DNA of 64,000 nucleotides from CAYPLH01 sp964411505. Its GTDB lineage: Bacteria; Bacillota; Clostridia; CAYPLH01; DUMO01. Below are positions 19,688 through 28,475 of this stretch, in pieces. The notes below the pieces were generated by a model. That model ran no database searches. It was not told the origin of the DNA and was given only the letters and a program-made list of their open reading frames with translations. Position 1 is the stretch's first letter; the number at the start of each line of letters is the position of its first letter. Location of the stretch: contig CAYPLH010000006.1 in NCBI GenBank assembly GCA_964411505.1, positions 62,001 through 126,000 of the forward strand. The letters run 5' to 3'. Made by a program: the position numbers and the translations under genes.

Positions 19688-20629
19688 TCACTTTCTTTTA
19701 ATGAGGTCTATTGCCCTTTCTGCCATTTTAGAAGGAGTCAGATCATAAGCCCTCATCAGGTCACTTAATGGGGCACTTTTAATGGTTGTATCTCCGATAC
19801 CCATCATATCCAGGAGCACTGGATATTCTTTGGTCAGCACTTCTGAAACCGCGCTCCCAAAGCCCCCAATAATACGACCATTTTCAATTGTCATAATGCA
19901 ACCAGTCTGTTTCGCACTTTTTACAATCAGCTCTTCATCTATTGGTTTTACCGATGGCATGTGAACAACTTTTGCACTAATTTTTTCACTATCTAAAAGC
20001 TCAGCTGCTCGTATGCATATGCCCGTCATTATCCCGGTTCCCATCAGGGTTATATCCTTTCCTTCTTTAATTACAATTCCTTTTCCCCATTCGAACCCGT
20101 AATCGGTGCCAAACAATACCGGTGCCTCTGCTTTAGGAACCCTGAAGTATACAGGTCCTTCATATTCCATTATTTTATGCATAACACTTCTTAGCTCTAC
20201 ATTATCTCCTGGGGCTATGACTCTCATAAATGGCATGGCCCTCATTACAGCCAAATCCTCACCTGCATTGTGGGATGGACCGCATTCGGTGGCTGTCATA
20301 CCTGTGTACGAACCAGGAATTTTTACATTTAGCTTTTGGCAGCAGATATTCATATAAACCTGATCCAGTGCTTTCCTTGCAGCAAAGGCGGCAAAGGTAG
20401 ACGGAAATGGTACAAATCCCATATGTGCCAAACCTGCTGCAACACCAAACATATTTGCTTCAGCAATTCCGCACTGCAAAAACCTTTTGGGGAAACGCTC
20501 CTTAAAAAGAGAAGTTCGTGTGGATGTATGAAGATCTGCATCAACCACCATTACTCTGTCATATTTTTCGCCTAGCTCAACCAGCGTCTCACCAAACACT
20601 TCACGTAGATTTTTATTATAAAAATTCAT
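19688..20629 (-). CDS. transketolase, C-terminal subunit (split transketolase)
   Basis: 313 residues covering the pyrimidine-binding and C-terminal domains of transketolase. The conserved glutamate that activates thiamine diphosphate is in QCGIAEANMFGVAAGLA (about residue 55), and the ECGPSHNAGEDLAVMR stretch is typical. The ATG shares its first base with the last base of the preceding TAA (TAATG), so the two subunits are translationally coupled. An AGGAGG site lies within the end of that gene. Together they would transfer two-carbon units between phosphorylated sugars. A dedicated split transketolase inside a sugar locus resembles AptAB, the apulose-4-phosphate transketolase, but could also be a generic pentose enzyme. 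Confidence 0.9.
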   Translation of the reverse strand: MNFYNKNLREVFGETLVELGEKYDRVMVVDADLHTSTRTSLFKERFPKRFLQCGIAEANMFGVAAGLAHMGFVPFPSTFAAFAARKALDQVYMNICCQKLNVKIPGSYTGMTATECGPSHNAGEDLAVMRAMPFMRVIAPGDNVELRSVMHKIMEYEGPVYFRVPKAEAPVLFGTDYGFEWGKGIVIKEGKDITLMGTGIMTGICIRAAELLDSEKISAKVVHMPSVKPIDEELIVKSAKQTGCIMTIENGRIIGGFGSAVSEVLTKEYPVLLDMMGIGDTTIKSAPLSDLMRAYDLTPSKMAERAIDLIKRK

Positions 20630-21552
20630 TATGCTCTACCTCCTATTACCGCAGCCAGACTGCCATCATCCACTTTCACCGGCGGTCTTTTTATTCCTTC
20701 ATAGGGTTTGCCATATCTTTTTGCAAGCTCTTTTAAAAACTCTTCTGCCTTCTCTACTGAAGGTGCGTGAGTATGCCAGTTGTAGTTAAACTCACATTGC
20801 TCTACTCCTCTTCCTTTTACAGTGTGTGCAATAATACAAATCGGTTTACCGTTTACCTCTATGTATTTAGCTCTGTAAAAAGCTCTGTAAAGATCAGCAA
20901 CATCGTGTCCGTCAACCTCTATCACTTTCCAGCCAAAGGATCTCCACCTGTCTGCCATAGGCTCCTGACCCATTTCGTCGCTTACAAATCCCTTTGCCAT
21001 TACCTTGTTGTAATCAACAACTGCAATAAGGTTATCCAGCTTATAATGCCCTGCTGACATTGCAGCCTCCCATATCTGACCCTCAGATAGCTCTCCATCG
21101 CCCAGTATGCAGTATACTCTTTGAGCAAAGCCCTCTTTTAACTTTAAGCCATAAGCAATTCCTACCGAATAGGAAAGCCCTATGCCCAGCGAACCTCCTG
21201 ATGCCTCCAATCCTGGAGTTTCCAGCATATCAAGATGTCCTTCCAATCCCCCAAGTTTACAGTAATCATATAACTTTTCCACTGGGAAAAATCCTCTAAG
21301 TGCTAGGGTTGCATACAATGCCGGAGAACAATGCGCTTTAGAAAGAACCACATAATCCCTGTCTCTTTTTTTAGGCTGTTTAGGTTCTACTCTCAAAACC
21401 TTAAAATACATAGTTGATAGTATCTCTGCCAACGAGAAAGACCCTCCAACATGCCCCCACTGGCTGCAGGCAGTCATCTCCACAGTAAGCTTTCTTATCT
21501 CATAAGCCATATCTTCCAACTTTTTTATATCATTTTCCTTTAAATAATTCAT
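20629..21552 (-). CDS. transketolase, N-terminal subunit (split transketolase)
   Basis: The ATG at 21552 has GGAGGAAGGGAC upstream and is preferred over an in-frame upstream start at 21627 that would overlap the racemase gene. The 307-residue protein holds the thiamine diphosphate-binding domain: GDGELSEGQIWEAA (about residue 145) is the cofactor/metal motif, with HCSPALYA and GSLGIGLS also typical of transketolases. It pairs with the C-terminal subunit through a TAATG junction. It starts 13 bp after the racemase-family gene, so racemase, transketolase N and C form one transcript starting at 22399 under a LacI-type operator. Confidence 0.9.
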   Translation of the reverse strand: MNYLKENDIKKLEDMAYEIRKLTVEMTACSQWGHVGGSFSLAEILSTMYFKVLRVEPKQPKKRDRDYVVLSKAHCSPALYATLALRGFFPVEKLYDYCKLGGLEGHLDMLETPGLEASGGSLGIGLSYSVGIAYGLKLKEGFAQRVYCILGDGELSEGQIWEAAMSAGHYKLDNLIAVVDYNKVMAKGFVSDEMGQEPMADRWRSFGWKVIEVDGHDVADLYRAFYRAKYIEVNGKPICIIAHTVKGRGVEQCEFNYNWHTHAPSVEKAEEFLKELAKRYGKPYEGIKRPPVKVDDGSLAAVIGGRA

Positions 21553-21565
21553 GTCCCTTCCTCCA

Positions 21566-22399
21566 TTAAAAGCTTTGCTGAGCATTTTTTGCAATGAAAA
21601 TATCCTTGATTTTTTTGAACCCTTCATGACCGCTTGTCAAAACAGGTATACCAAAGCTTTCCTCAGCATCAGGATAAGTAAAACCAAACACGCTCATTGA
21701 CAATTGCGCAAGTACAACCTGGTCGATCTTCATTTTACTTTGTTCTTTCCTTATAGTATCCGCAATCAATTCGTTATGCTCTTGGATTTTGCCCTCTCCC
21801 AAAAGATGAAAAGCCTCTTCCACCGTCGCACCGGCATATTCAAGATTGCTGCCTTTTCCCATTGAGGCTGCTGTTTCTTCTAGGAGCTGCTGCGTGCTTT
21901 TGACCGTAGGTCCGTGGGTAGCAATAATAAGTGCCCTGCCACCTTTTTCAACTGCACTTTCCATCATTGGCTCATCAATCTGTACAACTGGAGTTCCATA
22001 CTCAGCTACTGCTTTTTTAACAAAAGGCAAGCTTCTGTTCATGGTAGAGCAGGTCACTAGAATGGCATCCACTCCTACCAATTCCACAAGATCCCTGGCA
22101 TATTGGGAAAACAGTTCAATGTTTCTCATTGGCGGACATTCTCTTCCTTCAGAATGTGCTTTCATAAAATTTAGCTGTATAGCTTCATTACCTACATTAA
22201 TCAGTTTTACCCCTGGTAGGTAAACGCGTCCAAAATAATAGCTCCAAAGCTGTATCCATGCTGACCCATTTACAAGACCCAACTTTTTCCCATACAGTGC
22301 CAGATCAGCGGTAGCCTCTGCAGAAAGCCTTGGCACATCTACCAGCTTCATATAAGAGCTAAAAAGCTCTTTGTGGTTAAAATCAAGATGCTTGTTCAT
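21566..22399 (-). CDS. aspartate/glutamate racemase superfamily protein
   Basis: 277 residues with the pseudo-symmetric two-domain layout of Asp/Glu and hydantoin racemases. The first catalytic Cys is in ILVTCSTMNRS (about residue 108). The second half has VVLAQLSMSVFG where classical racemases carry the second Cys, so only one catalytic Cys is visible. This points to a subgroup that may act as a decarboxylase, isomerase or lyase-like enzyme instead of a two-base racemase. First gene of the operon that continues with the split transketolase. A perfect 14-bp palindrome sits just upstream of its GGGGGG ribosome binding site, next to the LacI gene. Confidence 0.75.
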   Translation of the reverse strand: MNKHLDFNHKELFSSYMKLVDVPRLSAEATADLALYGKKLGLVNGSAWIQLWSYYFGRVYLPGVKLINVGNEAIQLNFMKAHSEGRECPPMRNIELFSQYARDLVELVGVDAILVTCSTMNRSLPFVKKAVAEYGTPVVQIDEPMMESAVEKGGRALIIATHGPTVKSTQQLLEETAASMGKGSNLEYAGATVEEAFHLLGEGKIQEHNELIADTIRKEQSKMKIDQVVLAQLSMSVFGFTYPDAEESFGIPVLTSGHEGFKKIKDIFIAKNAQQSF

Positions 22400-22412
22400 A
22401 TTAACCCCCCTT

Positions 22413-22426
22413 TGTTAACGTTAACA
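22413..22426. promoter_or_regulatory. LacI-type operator upstream of racemase/transketolase operon
   Basis: TGTTAACGTTAACA is a perfect 14-bp palindrome of the form bound by LacI/GalR regulators (central CG). It lies 14 bp upstream of the start codon at 22399, where a bound repressor would block transcription. The LacI gene is next door and carries a similar site upstream of its own start. It also differs from the CcpA consensus at only one fixed position, so catabolite control is a second possibility. Confidence 0.7.
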
Positions 22427-22582
22427 CTTTAATTAAAAATTTATTATATGAACATATCCCAGATATTCACAGGACAACTTTGTGCTACAGGCTAGCTGCT
22501 GTGATAAGTTGTTTTGCAAATTACTGGGGAGCAATCATATTATTCTTTTTATTTTATATCAAAACTCTCACAAAACTACACT

Positions 22583-23584
22583 TCAAATCCCCATGGATGA
22601 TTCTCGAAGAACCAGATCTGCTTCAAGCTTACAAAACCTCTCAGTCATTTCTTTCTTATTAAGGCGGTCAAGAAGCATCATAGCTCCTTTGCTGCCCATA
22701 GTTTTCCTTGATTTTCTTATAGTTGTCAAAGAAGGAATCAGGTACTGGGAAAAATCCATATCATCAAAGCCCACAATAGATACATCTTCAGGAACTCTTA
22801 CTCCATAACTGCTGCACGCTTTTAAAGCACCAACTGCCATAAGATCGTTAGATGAAAAAACAGCTGTCGGTCTATCTTGGAGCTTTAATAGCTGTTCCAT
22901 TGCTCTAAAGCCACTCTCCGGTGTGAAGCTACCTTGAATGCTATAATTACCAGAAACATCTATTTTGTGCTTTCTTAAAGCATCAATATACCCTTTATAT
23001 CTTTGTTTTGATGTAATAAATTCCTCAGGTCCTATTATTTTTGCTATCTTTTTATGTCCGCTTTTAATAAGGTAATCTACCGCTTTAAAAGCACTTAGAT
23101 ATTCATCTACGTAAACATAATACATATCTTTGTTTTCCATATCCCTGTTTAAAACAACCAGGGGAACTTCAAGCAAATCTAATTGATTGATAAACCTAAT
23201 ATCCGAAATATCTATGCTTAAGAAAATAGCACCATCGTATTTCCTTTTATTCACACTCTTTTGAATGTCCTTAACGTTGTCAAATTTCTTAAAAACGATG
23301 TTATATGTGTCACCTATCACAGAGCTAATGCCGTCAAGCACTTCATGGGCAAAGGAGGAAGGCATGTTTTCAATACTTTTTGAAGCAAAAAAACCAATAT
23401 TATAGCTTTTATCCAGCACGAGGCTCTTAGCAGAATAGTTGGGAACATAATTCAGCTTGTCAGCCAGCTCTTTTATTCTATTTTTTGTTTCAGGATTGAT
23501 ATGAGGGCTGTCATTTAATGCTCTCGAAACAGTAGTATGAGAAACCTTTGCCAACCTCGCTATATCTTTTATTGTATAACTCAT
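22583..23584 (-). CDS. LacI/GalR-family transcriptional regulator
   Basis: 333 residues, the normal family length. The N-terminal helix-turn-helix and hinge are complete (YTIKDIARLAKVSHTTVSRA, then NYVPNYSAKSLV at about 48-59), followed by a periplasmic-binding-protein-like sensor domain (FTPESGFRAMEQLL and VSIVGFDDMDFSQY are typical). It should repress the racemase-transketolase operon downstream and possibly itself through operator-like sites at 22413 and 23601, releasing DNA when a sugar or sugar phosphate binds. AAGGGTGG precedes the ATG. Confidence 0.93.
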   Translation of the reverse strand: MSYTIKDIARLAKVSHTTVSRALNDSPHINPETKNRIKELADKLNYVPNYSAKSLVLDKSYNIGFFASKSIENMPSSFAHEVLDGISSVIGDTYNIVFKKFDNVKDIQKSVNKRKYDGAIFLSIDISDIRFINQLDLLEVPLVVLNRDMENKDMYYVYVDEYLSAFKAVDYLIKSGHKKIAKIIGPEEFITSKQRYKGYIDALRKHKIDVSGNYSIQGSFTPESGFRAMEQLLKLQDRPTAVFSSNDLMAVGALKACSSYGVRVPEDVSIVGFDDMDFSQYLIPSLTTIRKSRKTMGSKGAMMLLDRLNKKEMTERFCKLEADLVLRESSMGI

Positions 23585-23600
23585 TAATATCCACCCTTAT

Positions 23601-23614
23601 TGTTAACGTGTGCA
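23601..23614. promoter_or_regulatory. second LacI-type half-conserved operator, upstream of the LacI gene
   Basis: TGTTAACGTGTGCA keeps the left half of the palindrome at 22413 exactly and the outer GT..CA positions of the right half. It lies 17 bp upstream of the regulator's start codon, so autoregulation is likely. The match is imperfect. Confidence 0.5.
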
Positions 23615-23710
23615 TTAATTATATAGTACCACTTTAACTTATTGGTGTCAATAAAGTGAAAACTCCAAACATCATATTAGCATAGCACGGGTTACTATTC
23701 AGACCCTTTA

Positions 23711-24751
23711 CTAAACCCCCAGCCACTCCTTAACAAAAGGCCATACCCTTGCTTTGTAATATCTGTGACCGCCTTCTCCTACATATAGCTCACATCTTTT
23801 TGGAAAGCCTGCAGCTTTATACACTTTACACAGTTCCTCAAAAGCCTTTTCAGTTGCAGTAATCGGAAAAATGTGATCTTGTCTACCAGCTACAGCAAGG
23901 AAAGGACGGGGAGCAACAAGCCCTGCGACATCATACATTTCGCCCAAGGTCATAATACCCGGAACGTAATTGCACATGCAATGCCACATGGAACCGATAG
24001 AACCCTCAAAAGTACAAAAGTAACAGCTGGGAATGGCAACACTTATTCGGGTGTCTACTGCTGCTGCAAATAGTGTAGTAGTTCCACCTCCTGAGTTACC
24101 GGTAACAACGATCTTTTCGCTGTCAATGTCGGTGCGGGTAGCTGCATAATCTATTATTCGGGATATATCATATGCACGTTCACCAATCAAAGTCCTCCCA
24201 AAAAGCAGTGCATGCATTTGCATGGTCCTGCAGGAGGTTTTATTATCTTCTTCAATATCCTTTTGAGATCTAGTCTTGGCAAATCCTCTTTGATCTGGAG
24301 CTATTGCAATATAGCCTTCACGAACAGCCTGAAGGGCAATATCACGTTCTCCTCGCACTGTTTGTATACGATCTTCTTCATTATGTAAAATTCCGACATA
24401 TGTATCTTTAGCATACTTCCCATGACCGTGTACGGCAATGACAAGGGGTAGTGGTTCTTTTTGTTCCAGAGGCTTCAGAACATAGAATGGAATCCGGTAA
24501 CCTGGCTCTGAAGTTATTTCCCACTCCTCGCGGATATGATCATCAAGTTTAACAGTATTAATACACACTGGATTAAGCTGGCAGATTCCTCTTGCTATTA
24601 TCTTGGGAATTCCCAATATTTCCATCAGCTCTTGACGAAACTCATCCTGCCATTCTTTTACCTCATGGGGGTTATTTGCTTTGAATGAGAACTTGCGTTC
24701 ATTTTCGCTCAAAGTATTTACATAATAATCTGCATACATGTTATTAATCAT
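23711..24751 (-). CDS. alpha/beta-hydrolase, acetyl-esterase/dienelactone-hydrolase type
   Basis: 346 residues. The nucleophile elbow is GNSGGG (about residue 217), the acid is probably Asp in AGRQDHIFP (about 288) and the His is in GEGGHRYY (about 328), giving a complete Ser-Asp-His triad. The N-terminal 80 residues form an extra cap typical of the Abhydrolase_7/acetyl xylan esterase-like group. No signal peptide, so it would deacylate imported oligosaccharides in the cytoplasm. GGAGATAAAAAA precedes the ATG. It lies between the LacI and FAD-oxidoreductase genes, 126 bp and 124 bp from its neighbours. Confidence 0.82.
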   Translation of the reverse strand: MINNMYADYYVNTLSENERKFSFKANNPHEVKEWQDEFRQELMEILGIPKIIARGICQLNPVCINTVKLDDHIREEWEITSEPGYRIPFYVLKPLEQKEPLPLVIAVHGHGKYAKDTYVGILHNEEDRIQTVRGERDIALQAVREGYIAIAPDQRGFAKTRSQKDIEEDNKTSCRTMQMHALLFGRTLIGERAYDISRIIDYAATRTDIDSEKIVVTGNSGGGTTTLFAAAVDTRISVAIPSCYFCTFEGSIGSMWHCMCNYVPGIMTLGEMYDVAGLVAPRPFLAVAGRQDHIFPITATEKAFEELCKVYKAAGFPKRCELYVGEGGHRYYKARVWPFVKEWLGV

Positions 24752-24875
24752 TTTTTTATCTCCTTATTGTTTTTTCTGCTCTAAGTATACCACTTTCAAT
24801 GAAAAAGTGGAACACTAGCGTCAACCGCCATATTTAAAGCTGTTTACTGCTGGCTTAAAATAATCTAGCCACTAT

Positions 24876-26150
24876 TTAATACAGTGCACCATATTTATCC
24901 AGCACATTATGAATTTGCTTAATATCTACTTTATTGATACTGATATCTTCTCGGACAGCTATGGATAAAGCTGCTCCCGCTCCTTCTCCAATTGATGTAC
25001 ATATTGGCATAATTCGATATGATGCATGTGCTTCATGAGTTGAAGATATTGGTCTACCAACTACAATAAGATTATTAAAACCTTTAGGAAGGAGAGAACG
25101 GTATGGAATTGTATAATAGTCTCCAAATGGGATATCCATAAGTATAGTTCCTGAACCATCCGGGTTGTGAATATCTATTTCATATGTGCCTCTTGCAATT
25201 GAATCTTCGAACTTTACAGCTGACAACAAATCCTTTTCTGTAAGCAGATATTCACCAACTATGCGTCTACTCTCCCTAACTCCAATTTGCGATGCAGACA
25301 TTAGTAGTTTGCAGTTTTCAAACCCTTCAATATTCTCCTTCAAAAAGTGATACAATTCATACATTTGTTCTCTGCCTTCTATCTCAGCTTCAGTAAGCTC
25401 TTTGGCAGAAACACCAGACTTTCCAATGATTCTGGTAGAATTAAAATGTACTACATTATCTGCCATATGTTTAAAAGTCAGCACATTCTGTCTAGTATTT
25501 TTTATCAAACCTTTGCTCTGCATTTCAACATACTTTTTATTAATGACTTTTCTGTTATTATTGTATTTTGACATATCAACATCTGCCAACCTGAAACATA
25601 GTGTCATAGGTTGACATTTGCCATCTTTGCTGCGACCCATTTTATATTCTGCTCCTGCAAGCGCAGCTACATCAGCATCTCCCGTGGCATCCACAAAATA
25701 CCTAGCCTCTAATTCCTCTATTCCCGACTTGTTAGTTATACTGACAGATTTTATCGTTCCTTCTTTTTTAGCTACTCCGGATACAAAAGAATGAAAAAGT
25801 ATATCAATTTTATACTGACGAATTAAGCGATCCAATATTAGCTTCAGTATCTCCTCATTAAATGTCTCCCTATTTTCATGTAATCCGCCTAAGTTATCTA
25901 ATTCTATTAGAATTCTCTTAAAAACACCTTGGTTCGCTTCATTATTCCAATCGCGCTGCCGTCGATCAATCCTTGTTGTATAGGGCATAAATGGGTTTAC
26001 AAGCCCTGCTGTTGCCATCCCTCCAAGATATCCGTTTTTTTCAATTATCAGTACATCGGCTCCTTCTCTGGCAACAGCAATGGCTGCAGCAACTCCAGAG
26101 AGACCTCCCCCTGCAACAATAACATCATATTTTTTCATATTTTTCAACAT
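24876..26150 (-). CDS. FAD-dependent oxidoreductase (FAD_oxidored family)
   Basis: 424 residues beginning with a Rossmann dinucleotide-binding motif (VIVAGGGLSGVAAAIAVARE, about residues 10-29) and the glutamate that binds the ribose (IIEKNGYLGGMATAG). A second FAD-contacting segment is DATGDADVAALAGAEY (about 160), and the C-terminal RSLLPKGFNNLIVVGRPIS is typical of the family. Such proteins are common in glycan loci of Firmicutes and Bacteroidetes, where their substrates are mostly unknown. Oxidation of a sugar or sugar alcohol is possible. No signal peptide. Confidence 0.85.
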   Translation of the reverse strand: MLKNMKKYDVIVAGGGLSGVAAAIAVAREGADVLIIEKNGYLGGMATAGLVNPFMPYTTRIDRRQRDWNNEANQGVFKRILIELDNLGGLHENRETFNEEILKLILDRLIRQYKIDILFHSFVSGVAKKEGTIKSVSITNKSGIEELEARYFVDATGDADVAALAGAEYKMGRSKDGKCQPMTLCFRLADVDMSKYNNNRKVINKKYVEMQSKGLIKNTRQNVLTFKHMADNVVHFNSTRIIGKSGVSAKELTEAEIEGREQMYELYHFLKENIEGFENCKLLMSASQIGVRESRRIVGEYLLTEKDLLSAVKFEDSIARGTYEIDIHNPDGSGTILMDIPFGDYYTIPYRSLLPKGFNNLIVVGRPISSTHEAHASYRIMPICTSIGEGAGAALSIAVREDISINKVDIKQIHNVLDKYGALY

Positions 26151-26315
26151 TTTTGAATCCCCCCTGTAAATAAGAGCGCATTACTTTTTGTAAAATAACG
26201 GCGAATTTGACATCTCTGCATTTTAATGTTCTATTTTTATTGCTGTCCCACCTGAAATATGATTATCTCGCAGAAAGTTACTTTCTAACTTACTAGGGAG
26301 CAATCATAATAATAA

Positions 26316-28277
26316 TTATATAATACATCTAAATATCAACGCATCTGCAATAATTTGTCCTTTACTATCTTTTGCATGGATCTCAACAAAACCATCACAG
26401 CCTTCATTAAACCTATATTCACCAACAAAAAGTGATTTTGAAGGATCAACATATAAATAATCATCCCCATCTGCCGAATGAACTCTAAGAGGTATCAAAG
26501 AAGGTGAAGAAAAAGGAGAGTCTTCACTCAAATAAATTTCATATTTACCTTCCTTAAGATCTGGCGTAAACCTTACAAACTCTCCATCCTTTGGGCGACG
26601 GCCGTTTGTAAGATAAAATCCTCTGTATCCTCTTTTCCCACCCGACCAGTTACAATAGTGATGACCAACCCAGAAGTATTGTGTATTATAAAAACCTTTG
26701 TCCTTGCTGCCAACAATTACATTGGTTCTTGGTGGGTAAACAGGAATTTCCATAACAACATTAAAAACTTGTGGAGAGTTCATAGCACCGGGCACATCAA
26801 CCATAACATGTGCAATGTAAATTCCCTGCTTCAAACCTGTACCGTTCACAGCAACTCTAATTATTTGTACCCCATCATCTAAAATCAATTCTGTATCTAA
26901 CCAGTTACATTGGTTTTTGCAGCTAAAGTAAACTTTCAAGCTAGCATTACATAATGCTCTGGATCCTAAATTTAAAATTTTCACCTCTTTCGCATCCGGT
27001 ACAGGTCTACTCTGCCGGGCAGTAAAGTAAATAGTATGAGGTAAGTAATCAGGCTCCAAGCCGTATGTATCCAGCATTTCCAAGGGTCTTGCTCTGAAGC
27101 TGGTTTCATCTTTGGACATCAATACAAAGGAAGGTGCTGTAATATTTCTACCATCTATAGTAACATGCTGTGTAACTGAAGCCTTTTGTGTGCCATCATC
27201 TACTAAGAGTGTAACTGGATAAATTCCCGGTTTGGCGTATGTATAGATCGGGTTTTCTTTGGCGGAATATCCTCCATCTCCAAAAGTCCAATGATATTTA
27301 ATCTTTGTCCCACTTTTTCCATGTTTGCTTCCTGCACTGGAGAAAAAAACAGGTCTTCCTGTTTTCCCAGGATGTAAAGGTTCAATCACTGCACGAATAT
27401 CACCTTTTCTTTTCTTTTTGTTCTCAAATATTTCCCAGAATAGAATCCATGGATCCAGTAAGATTTCATTCATACCTTCAGTTATTTTAAACACAAAATG
27501 AGAATGCTCATGGCTGCCTACACGTACTCCCGCAGCTTCCGCAAAATGGGTGCCTGCCTCAAGCGGAGTATGCTGAGGAACAAGCATTTTTATAAGATGA
27601 TGTACTTGAATCGTCCATAGGCTGCCATCCGCCCATCTTTTGATTCCTCTCCATCTGTTATTGTTATCTCCTGCTTCCAGCGAATTAAAAAGATACTGGT
27701 AGTCAATGTCAAATGGCACCCATAAAGGAGTGCCTTGGGGATGATTTATGTCCAGCCCTCCATGACAGGATGAACCAAAATATAAGCCCATCCAGCAGTC
27801 CTCTCCATTGTAAGAATCTCCAATAGAAATAAAATTCTCATCATTTGGACACCAATCTTTCATTTCCTCGGGACAAATAGGATCCAACACATCGTTAAAG
27901 GCAAAACGAGCTTTTTTCTTTGGCTTGCATGATCCATGAGTTTCATTCGCCAAATTAAATATATCCGAGACTCCATCAAACCATAACCGCATTCCATTGA
28001 TAACATAAGGCACATAAAAGCTTTCCTGTGTACCTATATACCTCTCCATCGTCATTTGGTGACCATCAAAATTAACCTTGCAATTAAACCTTAAAATAGT
28101 ACCGCCTGACGGGTTTTCTACTTTTATATCCTCCAAGTTAGTTTCAACAATGGATGCAGACGTCTCTAAAAGCTTCATTGTGCGTTCTTGTCCGTTTCTT
28201 AACTTGAAAACAAGGGTCTCGCCTATATCCATTTCAATTGCAGAAAGAGTATCTTTTGCCTCTTTGTAATAGATCAT
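26316..28277 (-). CDS. M23 metallopeptidase-like domain fused to PKD and golvesin-like domains
   Basis: 653 residues; ATG at 28277 is 6 bp after GGAGG (a TTG three bases upstream is too close). A novel N-terminal domain (about 1-120) is followed by an M23-like region. The zinc motif HGGLD (about 170-174) fits HxxxD, a further HHL follows, and SHEHSHFVFK (about 252-261) carries the HxH pair that completes an M23 site. Next is a PKD domain (about 300-370, with HWTFGDGGYSAKENPIYTY), a second beta domain, and a C-terminal golvesin-like module (about 565-653, FVRFTPDLKEGKYEIYLS and ending IIADALIF). There is no signal peptide, odd for PKD and M23 domains, which normally act outside the cell. It may be an intracellular hydrolase of a bulky glycan or exported by an unrecognised route. 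Confidence 0.65.
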   Translation of the reverse strand: MIYYKEAKDTLSAIEMDIGETLVFKLRNGQERTMKLLETSASIVETNLEDIKVENPSGGTILRFNCKVNFDGHQMTMERYIGTQESFYVPYVINGMRLWFDGVSDIFNLANETHGSCKPKKKARFAFNDVLDPICPEEMKDWCPNDENFISIGDSYNGEDCWMGLYFGSSCHGGLDINHPQGTPLWVPFDIDYQYLFNSLEAGDNNNRWRGIKRWADGSLWTIQVHHLIKMLVPQHTPLEAGTHFAEAAGVRVGSHEHSHFVFKITEGMNEILLDPWILFWEIFENKKKRKGDIRAVIEPLHPGKTGRPVFFSSAGSKHGKSGTKIKYHWTFGDGGYSAKENPIYTYAKPGIYPVTLLVDDGTQKASVTQHVTIDGRNITAPSFVLMSKDETSFRARPLEMLDTYGLEPDYLPHTIYFTARQSRPVPDAKEVKILNLGSRALCNASLKVYFSCKNQCNWLDTELILDDGVQIIRVAVNGTGLKQGIYIAHVMVDVPGAMNSPQVFNVVMEIPVYPPRTNVIVGSKDKGFYNTQYFWVGHHYCNWSGGKRGYRGFYLTNGRRPKDGEFVRFTPDLKEGKYEIYLSEDSPFSSPSLIPLRVHSADGDDYLYVDPSKSLFVGEYRFNEGCDGFVEIHAKDSKGQIIADALIFRCII

Positions 28278-28353
28278 CAAAATCCTCCCTTTATTGCTTA
28301 GCTTATAACATTTTCTTATTTAGAACAATCATCACTTTTTTGTATATTTACAA

Positions 28354-28386
28354 AGCCCATAACATGGTTTAATAAATGTTACGGGC
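28354..28386 (-). terminator. terminator-like hairpin after the first Lpl transporter operon
   Basis: AGCCCATAACAT and ATGTTACGGGCT form a 12-bp stem (one wobble or mismatch) about 90 bp after the permease stop at 28476. Only a short T-rich stretch follows on the minus strand. The same element recurs at 34082-34116. Confidence 0.45.
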
Positions 28387-28475
28387 TCTATTTACTAATG
28401 TTTCATGTAAAATGATCGTTGATAAGGCATAATAACATTATTATCTTCAGATACTTACATCATAAAAATATTTCA

